Shown here piece by piece: positions 1-4,851 of a stretch of 7,379 nucleotides of DNA; the first letter of the stretch is position 1, and the number at the start of each line of letters is the position of its first letter. A model generated the notes under the pieces. It worked only from the letters and a program-made list of their open reading frames with translations, was not told the origin of the DNA and made no database searches. Position numbers and translations under genes: made by a program. Source of the DNA: Chloroflexota bacterium (GTDB lineage Bacteria > Chloroflexota > Anaerolineae > VGOG01). The stretch is taken from the NCBI GenBank assembly GCA_030615705.1, contig JAUWYT010000068.1, positions 1 through 7,379 on the forward strand, given 5' to 3'.

Positions 1-638
1 CGGAACAGGAGAGCCAGCGGATAGACGCCTACAACCGGAGTCAAAGGGGCTTCCCCAAGAGCAAGCCCGTATCATCTCCGGTCGGCACCAAAGGCCTGAG
101 CGCCCAGCTTGACGAAACGTCGCAATGCCTTTCACCAGTCCTGGGCATTCCCAAGAACCACATCGGGATAGCGCTCAAGGTGGCACTACGGCACATCAGC
201 AGCCAGGCCAATCTCGACGACCGCTACGATGTGGTACAAGCCCTATCAATCAAGCTCCTCGATACACGACCGCCTAGCGGCGGATTCGCTACAGTCGTAT
301 GTCGAAACTACGTCCGAGATTGGAACAAGGCCTTTATGTATCGCCAACACCTCAGCCTTGACGAATTCCTGAATGAACCGGACGCAGACGAGGATGCTGG
401 AATCCGCCACAGTCGGGAGTATCTACAGATAGTCGGTGGCAAGGTGGAGTTTGAGGCTAGGCTGGTGGAAAAAATGGACGGTGCCAAGAATGCACGGAAA
501 CTCTGGCAATCCTTGGCACCACGACTCCGCCAGATAGTGGTAAAACGGCTCAGGGGGGCCAGGCTCGACGCAGCCGAGCGCAAAGCCCTACAGAGGTATC
601 GGGATAGCATGACGGGGGTTCTGGAACCCGCCGTCTAG
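1..638 (+). CDS. Sigma-70/ECF-like sigma factor, partial (5' end outside window)
   Basis: The reading frame is open from base 3 to the TAG at 636-638, giving 211 visible residues, so the true start is probably upstream of the window. The GTG at 180 has no Shine-Dalgarno and lies inside a helical stretch, so it is unlikely to be the start. The middle resembles ECF sigma region 2: an acidic-hydrophobic helix (DDRYDVVQALSIKLLDTRPP), a stretch FATVVCRNYVRDWNKAF like the core -10 recognition helix, then LSLDE. After an acidic linker, the C-terminus LWQSLAPRLRQIVVKRLRGA resembles the start of region 4 but continues as a charged helix rather than a clear helix-turn-helix. In bacteria and phages such proteins direct RNA polymerase to particular promoters. 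The match is pattern recognition only; a non-sigma helical phage protein is the alternative. A promoter-like repeat follows the stop codon directly. Confidence 0.45.
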   Translation, partial: EQESQRIDAYNRSQRGFPKSKPVSSPVGTKGLSAQLDETSQCLSPVLGIPKNHIGIALKVALRHISSQANLDDRYDVVQALSIKLLDTRPPSGGFATVVCRNYVRDWNKAFMYRQHLSLDEFLNEPDADEDAGIRHSREYLQIVGGKVEFEARLVEKMDGAKNARKLWQSLAPRLRQIVVKRLRGARLDAAERKALQRYRDSMTGVLEPAV

Positions 639-682
639 ATGTCACACTAGAACAGGCTGATTCGTAATCCTAGCTGAAGGGT
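638..682 (+). promoter_or_regulatory. ECF-like promoter or operator element, copy 1
   Basis: This block aligns without gaps to 6428-6472, with 33 of 45 bases identical, including the unbroken core GATGTCACACT and the later GGCTGA and TCGTAA. TGTCAC (640-645) and CGTAA (663-667) are 17 bases apart. That spacing and the CGTA-type -10 resemble promoters of ECF sigma factors such as Bacillus SigW and SigX. A predicted start near 674 lies only about 14 bases before the terminator at 688. It could instead be a repressor or activator site, since the conserved spacer bases go beyond a normal promoter. Confidence 0.45.
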
Positions 683-687
683 ACAGG

Positions 688-721
688 AAACGCCCTTCCC
701 CAAAACGGGAAGGGCGTTTTT
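688..721 (+). terminator. Intrinsic (Rho-independent) terminator
   Basis: A perfect 13-bp stem pairs 688-700 with 707-719 around a CAAAAC loop, and a run of five T follows from 717. It ends transcription of the sigma-like gene and separates it from the structured region downstream. It also lies immediately after promoter-like copy 1. Confidence 0.92.
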
Positions 722-734
722 CGTACCTTGGAGT

Positions 735-1430
735 TTCCCACCCGTCCCAATTTCGACGGGTGCGGGTGCTGTGGCCCGCTGGGCTGGCGGTGTCAGACCG
801 CGGGGGATCACGGCGTACCGGAGGCTTGCCCCGGACCCGCACTCAAACCAGACGGGCTGGGCTGGGATCCGCCACGAGTGCCCAGGCTACGCTAGGGCAT
901 CGGGCGTCCCCCCGATAGTGGCGGGTAGGCTCCAGTCGTGGCCCTAGCCCCTGATGGTCAACGGGGCGTGCTGGCCGAGTGCCGGAGAACTCGGATAGGG
1001 TGCCTTCCCGAAATCAAGGCCGTAGCCGACTGCGTAAAGCGGGGTGGAGACGCCATGAGACCTACCTAGTGGTCAAACTGGCTCCGGCGGCGACTAGCCG
1101 CAGATACGGCTGTGGTGGGTTTCCCCACCACCATGAGGACGTGGCGCAGCCTTCCCACGACCACCATTGGCTACCCTCACCCGCAGTAGCGGCTCTGGGG
1201 GCCTAGTTCGGCTGTGGTGGTACGGGGTTGTGCCGGGGTAGTAGCAAACCCCATTGGCCACCACCGGTCTGCGGAGTCCCGTGCAGCGCCTGCACGTGCT
1301 GTCGGATTAGGCGAGGTGACGCCGTGGGACAATCCCCCTCTGACGGTAGGGGGGATTGTGCCAACGTGTCAACGTCGGTGCCACCACGATAGCTTTACCG
1401 CTAGCGTGGTGCAACGGGCGTTGAAACGTC
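735..1430 (+). ncRNA. Candidate large structured noncoding RNA region
   Basis: No frame here has a ribosome binding site with a credible protein. Instead the + strand holds many local helices. They include 739-746/755-762 and 787-791/797-801. A three-way junction is formed by 867-875/918-926 enclosing 879-883/895-899 and 899-904/911-916. A second junction is formed by 942-946/996-1000 enclosing 947-951/963-967 and 975-980/989-994. Further helices are 1087-1091/1097-1101, 1112-1119/1124-1131, 1214-1220/1258-1264 (enclosing 1224-1229/1247-1252), 1329-1338/1350-1359, and 1382-1393/1400-1411 (11 of 12 paired) inside 1369-1374/1419-1424. Phages carry large ornate RNAs of this size (GOLLD and ROOL classes), but I cannot match any conserved motif. 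I found no obvious tRNA, tmRNA, RNase P or group I/II intron core. A DNA-level role such as an origin or packaging site is possible. The boundaries are approximate. Confidence 0.55.
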
Positions 1431-1453
1431 CAAAACTCGTATGGGGGTGAGTT

Positions 1454-1807
1454 GTGAGTAGGTGTGCAATCTGCGAGCGCCCCTACCGACTACGCTCCAA
1501 CGGTAGCAATGGCTATTGCCAGCAGTGCAAACGGCAGGTAGAGCGGGAACAGAACCGTTCGAAACGCCGCAAGGCACGGCAGAGCTGGCGGTTCCGGCTC
1601 TACAAGGTTGTCCACCACAAGGGCCACCTTGTGGGGTTCTACCCGAAGCCTGGGGAGCCGGAAAAGCTCCAGGTCAAGCCGTTGGATGTGTCGGTTGAGC
1701 GGGTGCCCAAGTCGCTGTTGGTAGACCTGGACAAGTATTGCCCAGGCTACGACCGCCAGCAGGTCAAGCGGATGAAAAAGGCCATCGCCCAGGTATACGG
1801 TCTCTAG
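1454..1807 (+). CDS. Small basic Cys4 zinc-finger-like protein
   Basis: This 117-residue protein starts at GTG, supported by the GGGGGTGA Shine-Dalgarno at 1443-1450. Two CxxC pairs (C4/C7 and C22/C25) form a likely zinc-binding knuckle at the N-terminus. A strongly basic segment follows (about residues 26-47, containing SKRRKARQSWRFR). The second half is mixed beta/alpha and ends in a basic helix, QQVKRMKKAIAQVYGL. The zinc pairs plus the basic stretch suggest nucleic-acid binding, which is inference. I do not recognise a named family. It is the first gene of the small-gene array and lies just after the structured region. Its TAG stop is followed 33 bases later by repeat R1. Confidence 0.8.
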   Translation: MSRCAICERPYRLRSNGSNGYCQQCKRQVEREQNRSKRRKARQSWRFRLYKVVHHKGHLVGFYPKPGEPEKLQVKPLDVSVERVPKSLLVDLDKYCPGYDRQQVKRMKKAIAQVYGL

Positions 1808-1840
1808 CCAGAACCACCTACACCCTGGCAGTCGGGGCTA

Positions 1841-1924
1841 TAGCTGCGGCCCTGGCCGATGGGCTGGGCCAGAGCCAGCCTATCGGGGAGCGCCGCAGCT
1901 CCGAAAATTGAATAGGGGGCGACC
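1841..1924 (+). repeat. Intergenic structured repeat R1
   Basis: The outer arm GCTGCGGC (1843-1850) pairs with GCCGCAGC (1892-1899). Inside, CCGAT-GGGCTGG pairs with CCAGCC-TATCGG. The local hairpin GGAGC/GCTCC (1887-1891/1898-1902) has loop GCCGCA. A TTGAATAGGGGGCGA tail provides the ribosome binding site for the gene at 1925. It differs from R2 by one base over about 60, and from the GTCCGGC-type copies by paired changes. Confidence 0.85.
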
Positions 1925-2107
1925 ATGTTCTGTCCAGAGTGTGGCGTCAAGTGTCTGCCTAGCCAGGGTAGCATCAGTGGCAACTGCTACGACTGCCCTG
2001 ACTGCCGGACGCATTGGACGCATGACGGTTACGGGCAAGGGGGATACATCCCAACGATGCCAGGGGATACATGCCTGGCCTGTGAGTACGTGCCAACCGC
2101 CGCATAG
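1925..2107 (+). CDS. Cysteine-rich zinc-ribbon miniprotein
   Basis: This 60-residue protein starts at ATG 1925, with AGGGGGCGA just upstream. It has eight cysteines at residues 3, 6, 10, 21, 24, 27, 50 and 53, arranged as CPEC, CYDC overlapping CPDC, and CLAC, enough for two metal sites. There is no signal peptide or membrane segment. Small multi-CxxC proteins like this are common in phage accessory regions and are usually of unknown function; nucleic-acid or protein binding is a guess. R1 and R2 flank it on both sides, so it sits as a cassette between near-identical repeats. A longer overlapping frame from 1908 is a shadow, because its start lacks the correctly spaced ribosome binding site. 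Confidence 0.8.
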   Translation: MFCPECGVKCLPSQGSISGNCYDCPDCRTHWTHDGYGQGGYIPTMPGDTCLACEYVPTAA

Positions 2108-2191
2108 GGCTGCGGCCCTGGCCGATGGGCTGGGTCAGAGCCAGCCTATCGGGGAGCGCCGCAGCTCCAAAATCTTATAGGGGGTGTACCC
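2105..2191 (+). repeat. Intergenic structured repeat R2
   Basis: It begins with the TAG stop of the preceding gene. The outer arm GCTGCGGC (2109-2116) pairs with GCCGCAGC (2158-2165), with the central hairpin CCGAT...ATCGG and local hairpin GGAGC/GCTCC. The tail ATCTTATAGGGGGTG is the ribosome binding site of the gene at 2192. It is the sister copy of R1. Confidence 0.85.
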
Positions 2192-2362
2192 ATGAAGACC
2201 GAGGTCAAGGGAGCCAATCTGGTCATCACCGTCCCTCTGACGCCGGCGAACAAGGCACCGTTGTCTGCCTCTGGCAAGAACAAGGTACTGTTCAGCTCCG
2301 GCGGGTTCCAAGAGGTCAACGGCCACCGGATCAACGTGACCGTCATCCCGAAGAAGGGGTAG
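2192..2362 (+). CDS. Small conserved beta-rich phage protein
   Basis: This 56-residue protein starts at ATG 2192 after the AGGGGGTG site in R2 and ends in TAG. The pattern is KxxNLVITVPL, then SASGKNKVLFSSGG, then NGHRINVTVIPKK. It resembles a widespread family of tiny phage and prophage hypothetical proteins built on 'KLVIxVxL...SASGKtlvvaSTgG...VNayI'. These are predicted to be mostly beta-strand and have no assigned function. The family resemblance is from memory and the function is unknown. Its stop codon is not followed by a standard repeat copy but by a different hairpin-rich spacer (2363-2470). Confidence 0.75.
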   Translation: MKTEVKGANLVITVPLTPANKAPLSASGKNKVLFSSGGFQEVNGHRINVTVIPKKG

Positions 2363-2470
2363 ACGGGGCTGTCGACTCTCTCTGGGGGCGGGCAACCGCC
2401 CCCGCTGGCCCCAATTCGGGAGCCTTCACGTGGCGGGGCTGTTTTCACCGATCCCGAACAGAGGGGGTGC
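2363..2470 (+). other. Hairpin-rich intergenic spacer, distinct from the R repeats
   Basis: A perfect 8-bp stem GGGGGCGG/CCGCCCCC (2384-2391/2396-2403) is capped by a GCAA tetraloop. It is enclosed by GGGGC/GCCCC (2365-2369/2408-2412). A second stem TTCGGGA/TCCCGAA (2415-2421/2452-2458) encloses AGCC/GGCT. No T-tract follows, so a simple intrinsic terminator is unlikely. It ends in AGAGGGGGTG, a ribosome binding site for a short frame at 2477. Confidence 0.5.
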
Positions 2471-2476
2471 AATGCG

Positions 2477-2611
2477 ATGATTCAATTGCTCACCCGCCAC
2501 AGACGATGCGGGCTGGGCGACAAGAGAATAGGCGGGGACTGGGCAGCCCTGCCACCAGGTCGCCTCTTAGGAAACGGCCTGGTGGGAGTGCTGACCACTC
2601 CAGACAACTGA
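2477..2611 (+). CDS. Possible 44-residue protein overlapping repeat R3
   Basis: ATG 2477 has a GAGGGGGTG site 8 bases upstream and opens a frame of 44 residues ending in TGA at 2609-2611. An ATG at 2472 stops after one further codon and is not a start. The product begins MIQLLTRHRRCG and continues with GGDWAALPPGRLLGNGLVGV, which reads like a small folded domain rather than random GC-rich translation. The second half is encoded by the stems of repeat R3, so the same bases may serve both as protein code and as RNA structure. The stop lies inside the conserved ACTGAATAG tail. If the frame is not real, this stretch is only spacer plus repeat. Confidence 0.4.
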   Translation: MIQLLTRHRRCGLGDKRIGGDWAALPPGRLLGNGLVGVLTTPDN

Positions 2612-2625
2612 ATAGGGGGTGAACC
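2541..2625 (+). repeat. Intergenic structured repeat R3 (divergent subtype)
   Basis: CCACCAGG/CCTGGTGG (2552-2559/2578-2585) forms the central hairpin. The local hairpin is GGAGTG-CTGAC-CACTCC (2585-2601), a compensated version of GGAGCG/CGCTCC. Upstream CAGCCCTGCC corresponds to CGGCCCTGGCC of the other copies. The tail CAGACAACTGAATAGGGG is shared exactly with R5. It belongs with R9 in a second subtype. Confidence 0.7.
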
Positions 2626-2766
2626 GTGGCCTACTGTCCAGAGCACGGTCAGGAAATGTTGTGCGTAGATGCCGACAACAAGGGTTGGGTGGCGTACAAA
2701 TGCCCTGATGGGGACGAATGGGAATACGACTCCAACTCAGGGGGCTACCGACCGGTAGAAGAGTAG
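2626..2766 (+). CDS. 46-residue Cys/His metal-binding miniprotein
   Basis: It starts at GTG 2626 after AATAGGGGGTGAACC and ends in TAG at 2764-2766, which is also the first base triplet of repeat R4. The N-terminus AYCPEHGQEM supplies C4 and H7, with C13 and then C26 in YKCPDGDEWEYD. The set resembles a shortened zinc ribbon with one or two non-standard ligands. The protein is strongly acidic in its second half. It is the same size class as its Cys-rich neighbours. No family is recognised and the function is unknown. Confidence 0.75.
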   Translation: MAYCPEHGQEMLCVDADNKGWVAYKCPDGDEWEYDSNSGGYRPVEE

Positions 2767-2857
2767 CCAGGGCCGTCCGGCCCTGGCCGATGGCCTGGGG
2801 GATCCCCAGGCTATCGGGGAGCGCCGGACGCTCCAAAAACCGAATAGGGGGTGAACC
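2764..2857 (+). repeat. Intergenic structured repeat R4
   Basis: CGTCCGGC (2774-2781) pairs with GCCGGACG (2823-2830). The long central hairpin is CCGAT-G-GCCTGGGG closed by CCCCAGGC-T-ATCGG. The local hairpin is GGAGCG-CCGGA-CGCTCC. The tail ACCGAATAGGGGGTGAACC leads to a TTG start. This copy can serve as the type sequence of the main subtype. Confidence 0.9.
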
Positions 2858-3127
2858 TTGGACAAAGTAGCCGACTACCGGAGGTTTCCTCTAGCACCAT
2901 CGCCAAATCATCTGGATGGTCGTGGCGCACGGGGCCGCAACGGTTGGTTTCGCCCTTGGGCCGCCCACGTCGGTGGTCACAGGCGAGATGAGCGCCCTTA
3001 TGTGACGATTGAGATTGATAGCACCCGTGGGGGGTTCCCTATCACGGTCAGTCTCACGCCACCGGATGCGCTGGCCTTGGGCAACGCCATCGTGGATATG
3101 GCCCAATTCACCCAAGGGAAGAGCTAG
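2858..3127 (+). CDS. Hypothetical phage protein, 89 residues
   Basis: It starts at TTG 2858, chosen because the AATAGGGGGTGA site of R4 is correctly spaced and no ATG or GTG competes nearby. The first half is rich in Arg, Gly and His (DGRGARGRNGWFR region) and looks disordered or nucleic-acid-binding. The second half looks folded: a strand YVTIEIDS, a strand FPITVSLTP and a helix PPDALALGNAIVDMAQF. Pairing of short strands with a final 'DALALGNAI' helix is common among uncharacterised actinophage-type small proteins, but I cannot name a family. Its TAG stop begins repeat R5. Confidence 0.75.
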   Translation: MDKVADYRRFPLAPSPNHLDGRGARGRNGWFRPWAAHVGGHRRDERPYVTIEIDSTRGGFPITVSLTPPDALALGNAIVDMAQFTQGKS

Positions 3128-3217
3128 GGCCGTCCGGCCCTGGCCGATGGCCTGGGGGATCTCCAGGTTATCGGGGAGCGCCGGACGCTCCAGACAACTG
3201 AATAGGGGAGGTGAACT
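3125..3217 (+). repeat. Intergenic structured repeat R5
   Basis: It keeps CGTCCGGC/GCCGGACG and the GGAGCG/CGCTCC hairpin. Relative to R4, two C-to-T changes in the central stem (CTCCAGGTTATCGG) turn G-C pairs into G-U pairs, so the stem survives only as RNA. The tail CAGACAACTGAATAGGGG matches R3 exactly, then has an inserted AGG before TGAACT. Confidence 0.9.
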
Positions 3218-3400
3218 GTGCCAAAATACCAGGTCACACTGAGATACAGGGGTTCCCTGGATTATGAGGTAGAGGCTGAGAATGAACGGGAAGCCGGGGA
3301 AATAGCCTTTGCCAAGGCAGACCCCGACCAAGAGCTTTGGGGAAACCTTGAGCTTGATGACACTGAGGTGGAAGAAATCCTCATTCCCCAGCCTGCCTAG
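3218..3400 (+). CDS. Small acidic alpha/beta phage protein, 60 residues
   Basis: It starts at GTG 3218 behind GGGGAGGTGAACT, the strongest ribosome binding site in the array. The order is a strand (KYQVTLRYRGSLDYEVEA), a charged helix (ENEREAGEIAFAKAD) and an acidic strand (LELDDTEVEEILI). This beta-helix-beta layout with 'Y-V-E-A-xxExEAxxIA' resembles small phage proteins of the DpnD/PcfM-like kind, but the match is loose and the function is unknown. It is highly acidic, unlike the basic neighbours at 2858 and 3964. The TAG stop opens repeat R6. Confidence 0.78.
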   Translation: MPKYQVTLRYRGSLDYEVEAENEREAGEIAFAKADPDQELWGNLELDDTEVEEILIPQPA

Positions 3401-3486
3401 TGTCCGGCCCTGGCCCTGGGGGTGTCTCGGGACGCCACCCAGGGGGAGCGCCGGACGCTCCAGAAACCGAATAGGGGGTGTGTCCT
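3398..3486 (+). repeat. Intergenic structured repeat R6 (replaced central stem)
   Basis: Outer GTCCGGC/GCCGGAC and the GGAGCG-CCGGA-CGCTCC hairpin are kept, but the central hairpin has unrelated sequence. CCCTGGG (3414-3420) pairs with CCCAGGG (3438-3444), then GGTGTC (3421-3426) pairs with GACGCC (3431-3436) across one bulged A, with loop TCGG. The tail ACCGAATAGGGGGTG is kept. Confidence 0.9.
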
Positions 3487-3885
3487 ATGGCTAACGTAGC
3501 CAGGGTATACGTGAAGGGATGGGTTCCCTTCGACGTGCCAAGCCATGAAGATGCGCGGGACTGGCTCGGCATCCTGAACGGGCCGAGCTATGGCCTCCGG
3601 ATCACCTACGGGCAGCAGGGTGGTGGCCCGCGCAGTCGGAACGGCGGAGTTACGACCTACTACCAGTTCGAGGTCTCTGGTGAAGAGGCTATCTGGTACT
3701 CAGGTGTCGAGTCATTGGTGAACGCTTTGGTTCGTGCCGGGTCTGTTGTTGAGGAAGCCCGCATGATGGATCTGGAGTACGACCCGAATAACATGAGTTG
3801 GGGGAATGTCAAAATCCCTGCCCACAAGAGGGTGAAGATTACCCCTGGCAGCCCGATGATGCGGCTCCTAGCATCCCGCCGCTAG
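3487..3885 (+). CDS. Hypothetical phage protein, 132 residues
   Basis: It starts at ATG 3487, preferred over the in-frame GTG at 3478 because that GTG lies inside the AGGGGGTG ribosome binding site. The N-terminus ANVARVYVKGWVPFDVPS is a strand pair, followed by a helix EDARDWLGILNG. A Gly/Arg-rich loop (QQGGGPRSRNGG) precedes a strand TTYYQFEVSGEE and a helix SGVESLVNALVRAGSVVEEARMM. The C-terminus is basic and ends LLASRR. I see no catalytic motif, signal peptide or membrane segment, and no family is recognised. Its TAG stop opens R7. Confidence 0.78.
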   Translation: MANVARVYVKGWVPFDVPSHEDARDWLGILNGPSYGLRITYGQQGGGPRSRNGGVTTYYQFEVSGEEAIWYSGVESLVNALVRAGSVVEEARMMDLEYDPNNMSWGNVKIPAHKRVKITPGSPMMRLLASRR

Positions 3886-3963
3886 GGCCGTCCGGCCCTG
3901 GCCGATGGCCTGGGGGGATCCCAGGCTATCGGGGAGCGCCGGACGCTCCAGAAGGGGGTTCAC
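3883..3963 (+). repeat. Intergenic structured repeat R7 (shortened tail)
   Basis: It has CGTCCGGC/GCCGGACG, a central CCGAT-G-GCCTGGG / CCCAGGC-T-ATCGG stem and the GGAGCG hairpin. It lacks the ACCGAATAG part of the tail, so GAAGGGGGTTCAC alone precedes ATG 3964. It is the only main-type copy with this deletion. Confidence 0.88.
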
Positions 3964-4299
3964 ATGGTAAAGCCAGTGGTACTGCGCCCCCTGGCCTCTA
4001 GGCGCAACGGTGGCCTTCGGCTTCTTGCCAAGAGCCTGGCCGACTCGCTAAGGCCCTACGATGATGTCCAGTATGCCGGCATCACAGTGGGGACCAAGCC
4101 CTTGCGTCAGCTCCTGGTGGCAATGACCGACGGGTTTGTGCTTCTCACGGCCAACGGCAAACTAGAGGTCTCGGCAGGCGGCAGGAAATACAAGAACTCG
4201 TTTCGCCTCTTTGACGGGGCATGGGTGAAGGACACCTTCACCAGACATGCGGTGCTGCGCCCCAAGATAGTGAAGCGCCGCAATGGGGCTACCCGCTAG
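3964..4299 (+). CDS. Hypothetical basic phage protein, 111 residues
   Basis: It starts at ATG 3964 with AAGGGGGTT upstream and ends in TAG at 4297-4299. The protein is basic throughout. An N-terminal Arg-rich segment (RPLASRRNGGLRLLAKSLAD) leads into a probable beta-rich core (ITVGTKPLRQLLVAM, DGFVLLTANGKLEVS) and then SFRLFDGAWVKDTF. It ends in a Lys/Arg tail. The charge suggests contact with nucleic acid or ribosomes, which is inference. The LASRR motif near its start also ends the preceding protein, in different codons, so this is probably coincidence. No family is recognised. Confidence 0.77.
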   Translation: MVKPVVLRPLASRRNGGLRLLAKSLADSLRPYDDVQYAGITVGTKPLRQLLVAMTDGFVLLTANGKLEVSAGGRKYKNSFRLFDGAWVKDTFTRHAVLRPKIVKRRNGATR

Positions 4300-4388
4300 G
4301 GCCGTCCGGCCCTGGCCCGGGTGGTTGTCGTCTGACAACCGCCTGGGGGAGCGCCGGACGCTCCAGAAAACCGAATAGGAGGTGAGGG
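4297..4388 (+). repeat. Intergenic structured repeat R8 (replaced central stem)
   Basis: The flanks match the main type, but the central hairpin is new: 4316-4329 pairs with 4334-4347 as 14 continuous pairs, with a GTCT loop and two G-U pairs. The GGAGCG-CCGGA-CGCTCC hairpin is kept. The tail is ACCGAATAGGAGGTGAG, with a canonical AGGAGG instead of AGGGGG. Confidence 0.9.
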
Positions 4389-4568
4389 ATGGCAATCAAA
4401 GCAACAGCCGCTTGCAACTCCTGTAGCAACGAAACCTTCGAGCTTCAGAAAAGGGGAGAGAGTCCCTACATCTGGCTCCGCTGTGCAGGCTGCAACAAGG
4501 ATGTTGCGTACTTGAGAGATAACGTGAGAGAACTGGAGCCTGAACACTGCGAGCTAAACTGGCGTTGA
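4389..4568 (+). CDS. Zinc-ribbon protein, 59 residues
   Basis: It starts at ATG 4389 behind TAGGAGGTGAGGG and ends in TGA. Two CxxC pairs, C9/C12 (CNSC) and C32/C35 (CAGC), are 19 residues apart with strand-like sequence between (TFELQKRGES, YIWLRC). This is the layout of a classic zinc ribbon. A helical, charged C-terminus follows (LRDNVRELEPEHC). Zinc ribbons of this kind bind nucleic acid or act as protein docking modules; the specific role is unknown. There is no R repeat between it and the next gene, which starts after a 25-base spacer, suggesting an ordinary translational link. Confidence 0.8.
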   Translation: MAIKATAACNSCSNETFELQKRGESPYIWLRCAGCNKDVAYLRDNVRELEPEHCELNWR

Positions 4569-4593
4569 TGGCTGGTAGAAAAGGAGTTGAAAC

Positions 4594-4851
4594 TTGAAGT
4601 GGGAACAGAACACCTGCCCAGAGTGCGGGGAGCCGCCCGTCAAGCTGCTGGAGGTCGTGGAGGCCCAGGCCCTCCTCCAGCCAAACGGCAAAGGCGGATT
4701 TGAGTACGCCGGTGAAAGCAAGATGCTATGGGACACCCAGTCCCCCCACGAAGACCCAGATCACCAGGGTCTTGAGACCCTCCGCTGCGAGAACGACCAC
4801 GAATGGGAGACGCTCCGCACAGAGGGAGAGGGAGAACAACATCATGGCTAG
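4594..4851 (+). CDS. Acidic zinc-ribbon-like protein, 85 residues
   Basis: It starts at TTG 4594 with AAGGAG seven bases upstream. C8/C11 (CPEC) pair with C65 and H69 in LRCENDHEW, giving a split Cys3-His metal site 53 residues apart. This resembles a zinc ribbon with a long insert (VVEAQALLQPNGKGG...). The C-terminus is very acidic and then ends in Gly/His. The stop TAG overlaps the next start in ATGGCTAG, so translation of the two is probably coupled. The role is unknown. It is the fifth Cys-pair protein of the array. Confidence 0.75.
   Translation: MKWEQNTCPECGEPPVKLLEVVEAQALLQPNGKGGFEYAGESKMLWDTQSPHEDPDHQGLETLRCENDHEWETLRTEGEGEQHHG

Noticed and set aside
735..1430. tRNA genes or a group I/II intron in the noncoding region
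   Set aside because: No GGTTCRANTCC T-arm, no group I P7-type core and no domain V-like hairpin could be found, and there are no split exons around it.
979..1450. Open frames at 979-1206 and 1214-1450 inside the structured region
   Set aside because: Neither has a ribosome binding site, the products look random and His/Ala/Arg-rich, and the same bases form strong nested helices.
3232..3239. A third GTCACACT core
   Set aside because: It lies inside the coding sequence of the gene at 3218 and has neither the GGCTGA nor the CGTAA part of the promoter-like element.
2105..3963. Amber readthrough that would fuse neighbouring genes across the repeat
   Set aside because: Readthrough would be open and in frame at 2107 to 2192 and 3885 to 3964, and in frame but blocked by a second TAG at 3127 to 3218. 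About one third of junctions are expected in frame by chance, and each downstream gene has its own strong ribosome binding site.
1841..4388. R repeats as intrinsic terminators
   Set aside because: No T-tract follows any copy; the hairpins are followed by AGAAACCGAATAGG and a start codon. They lie inside what looks like one operon.
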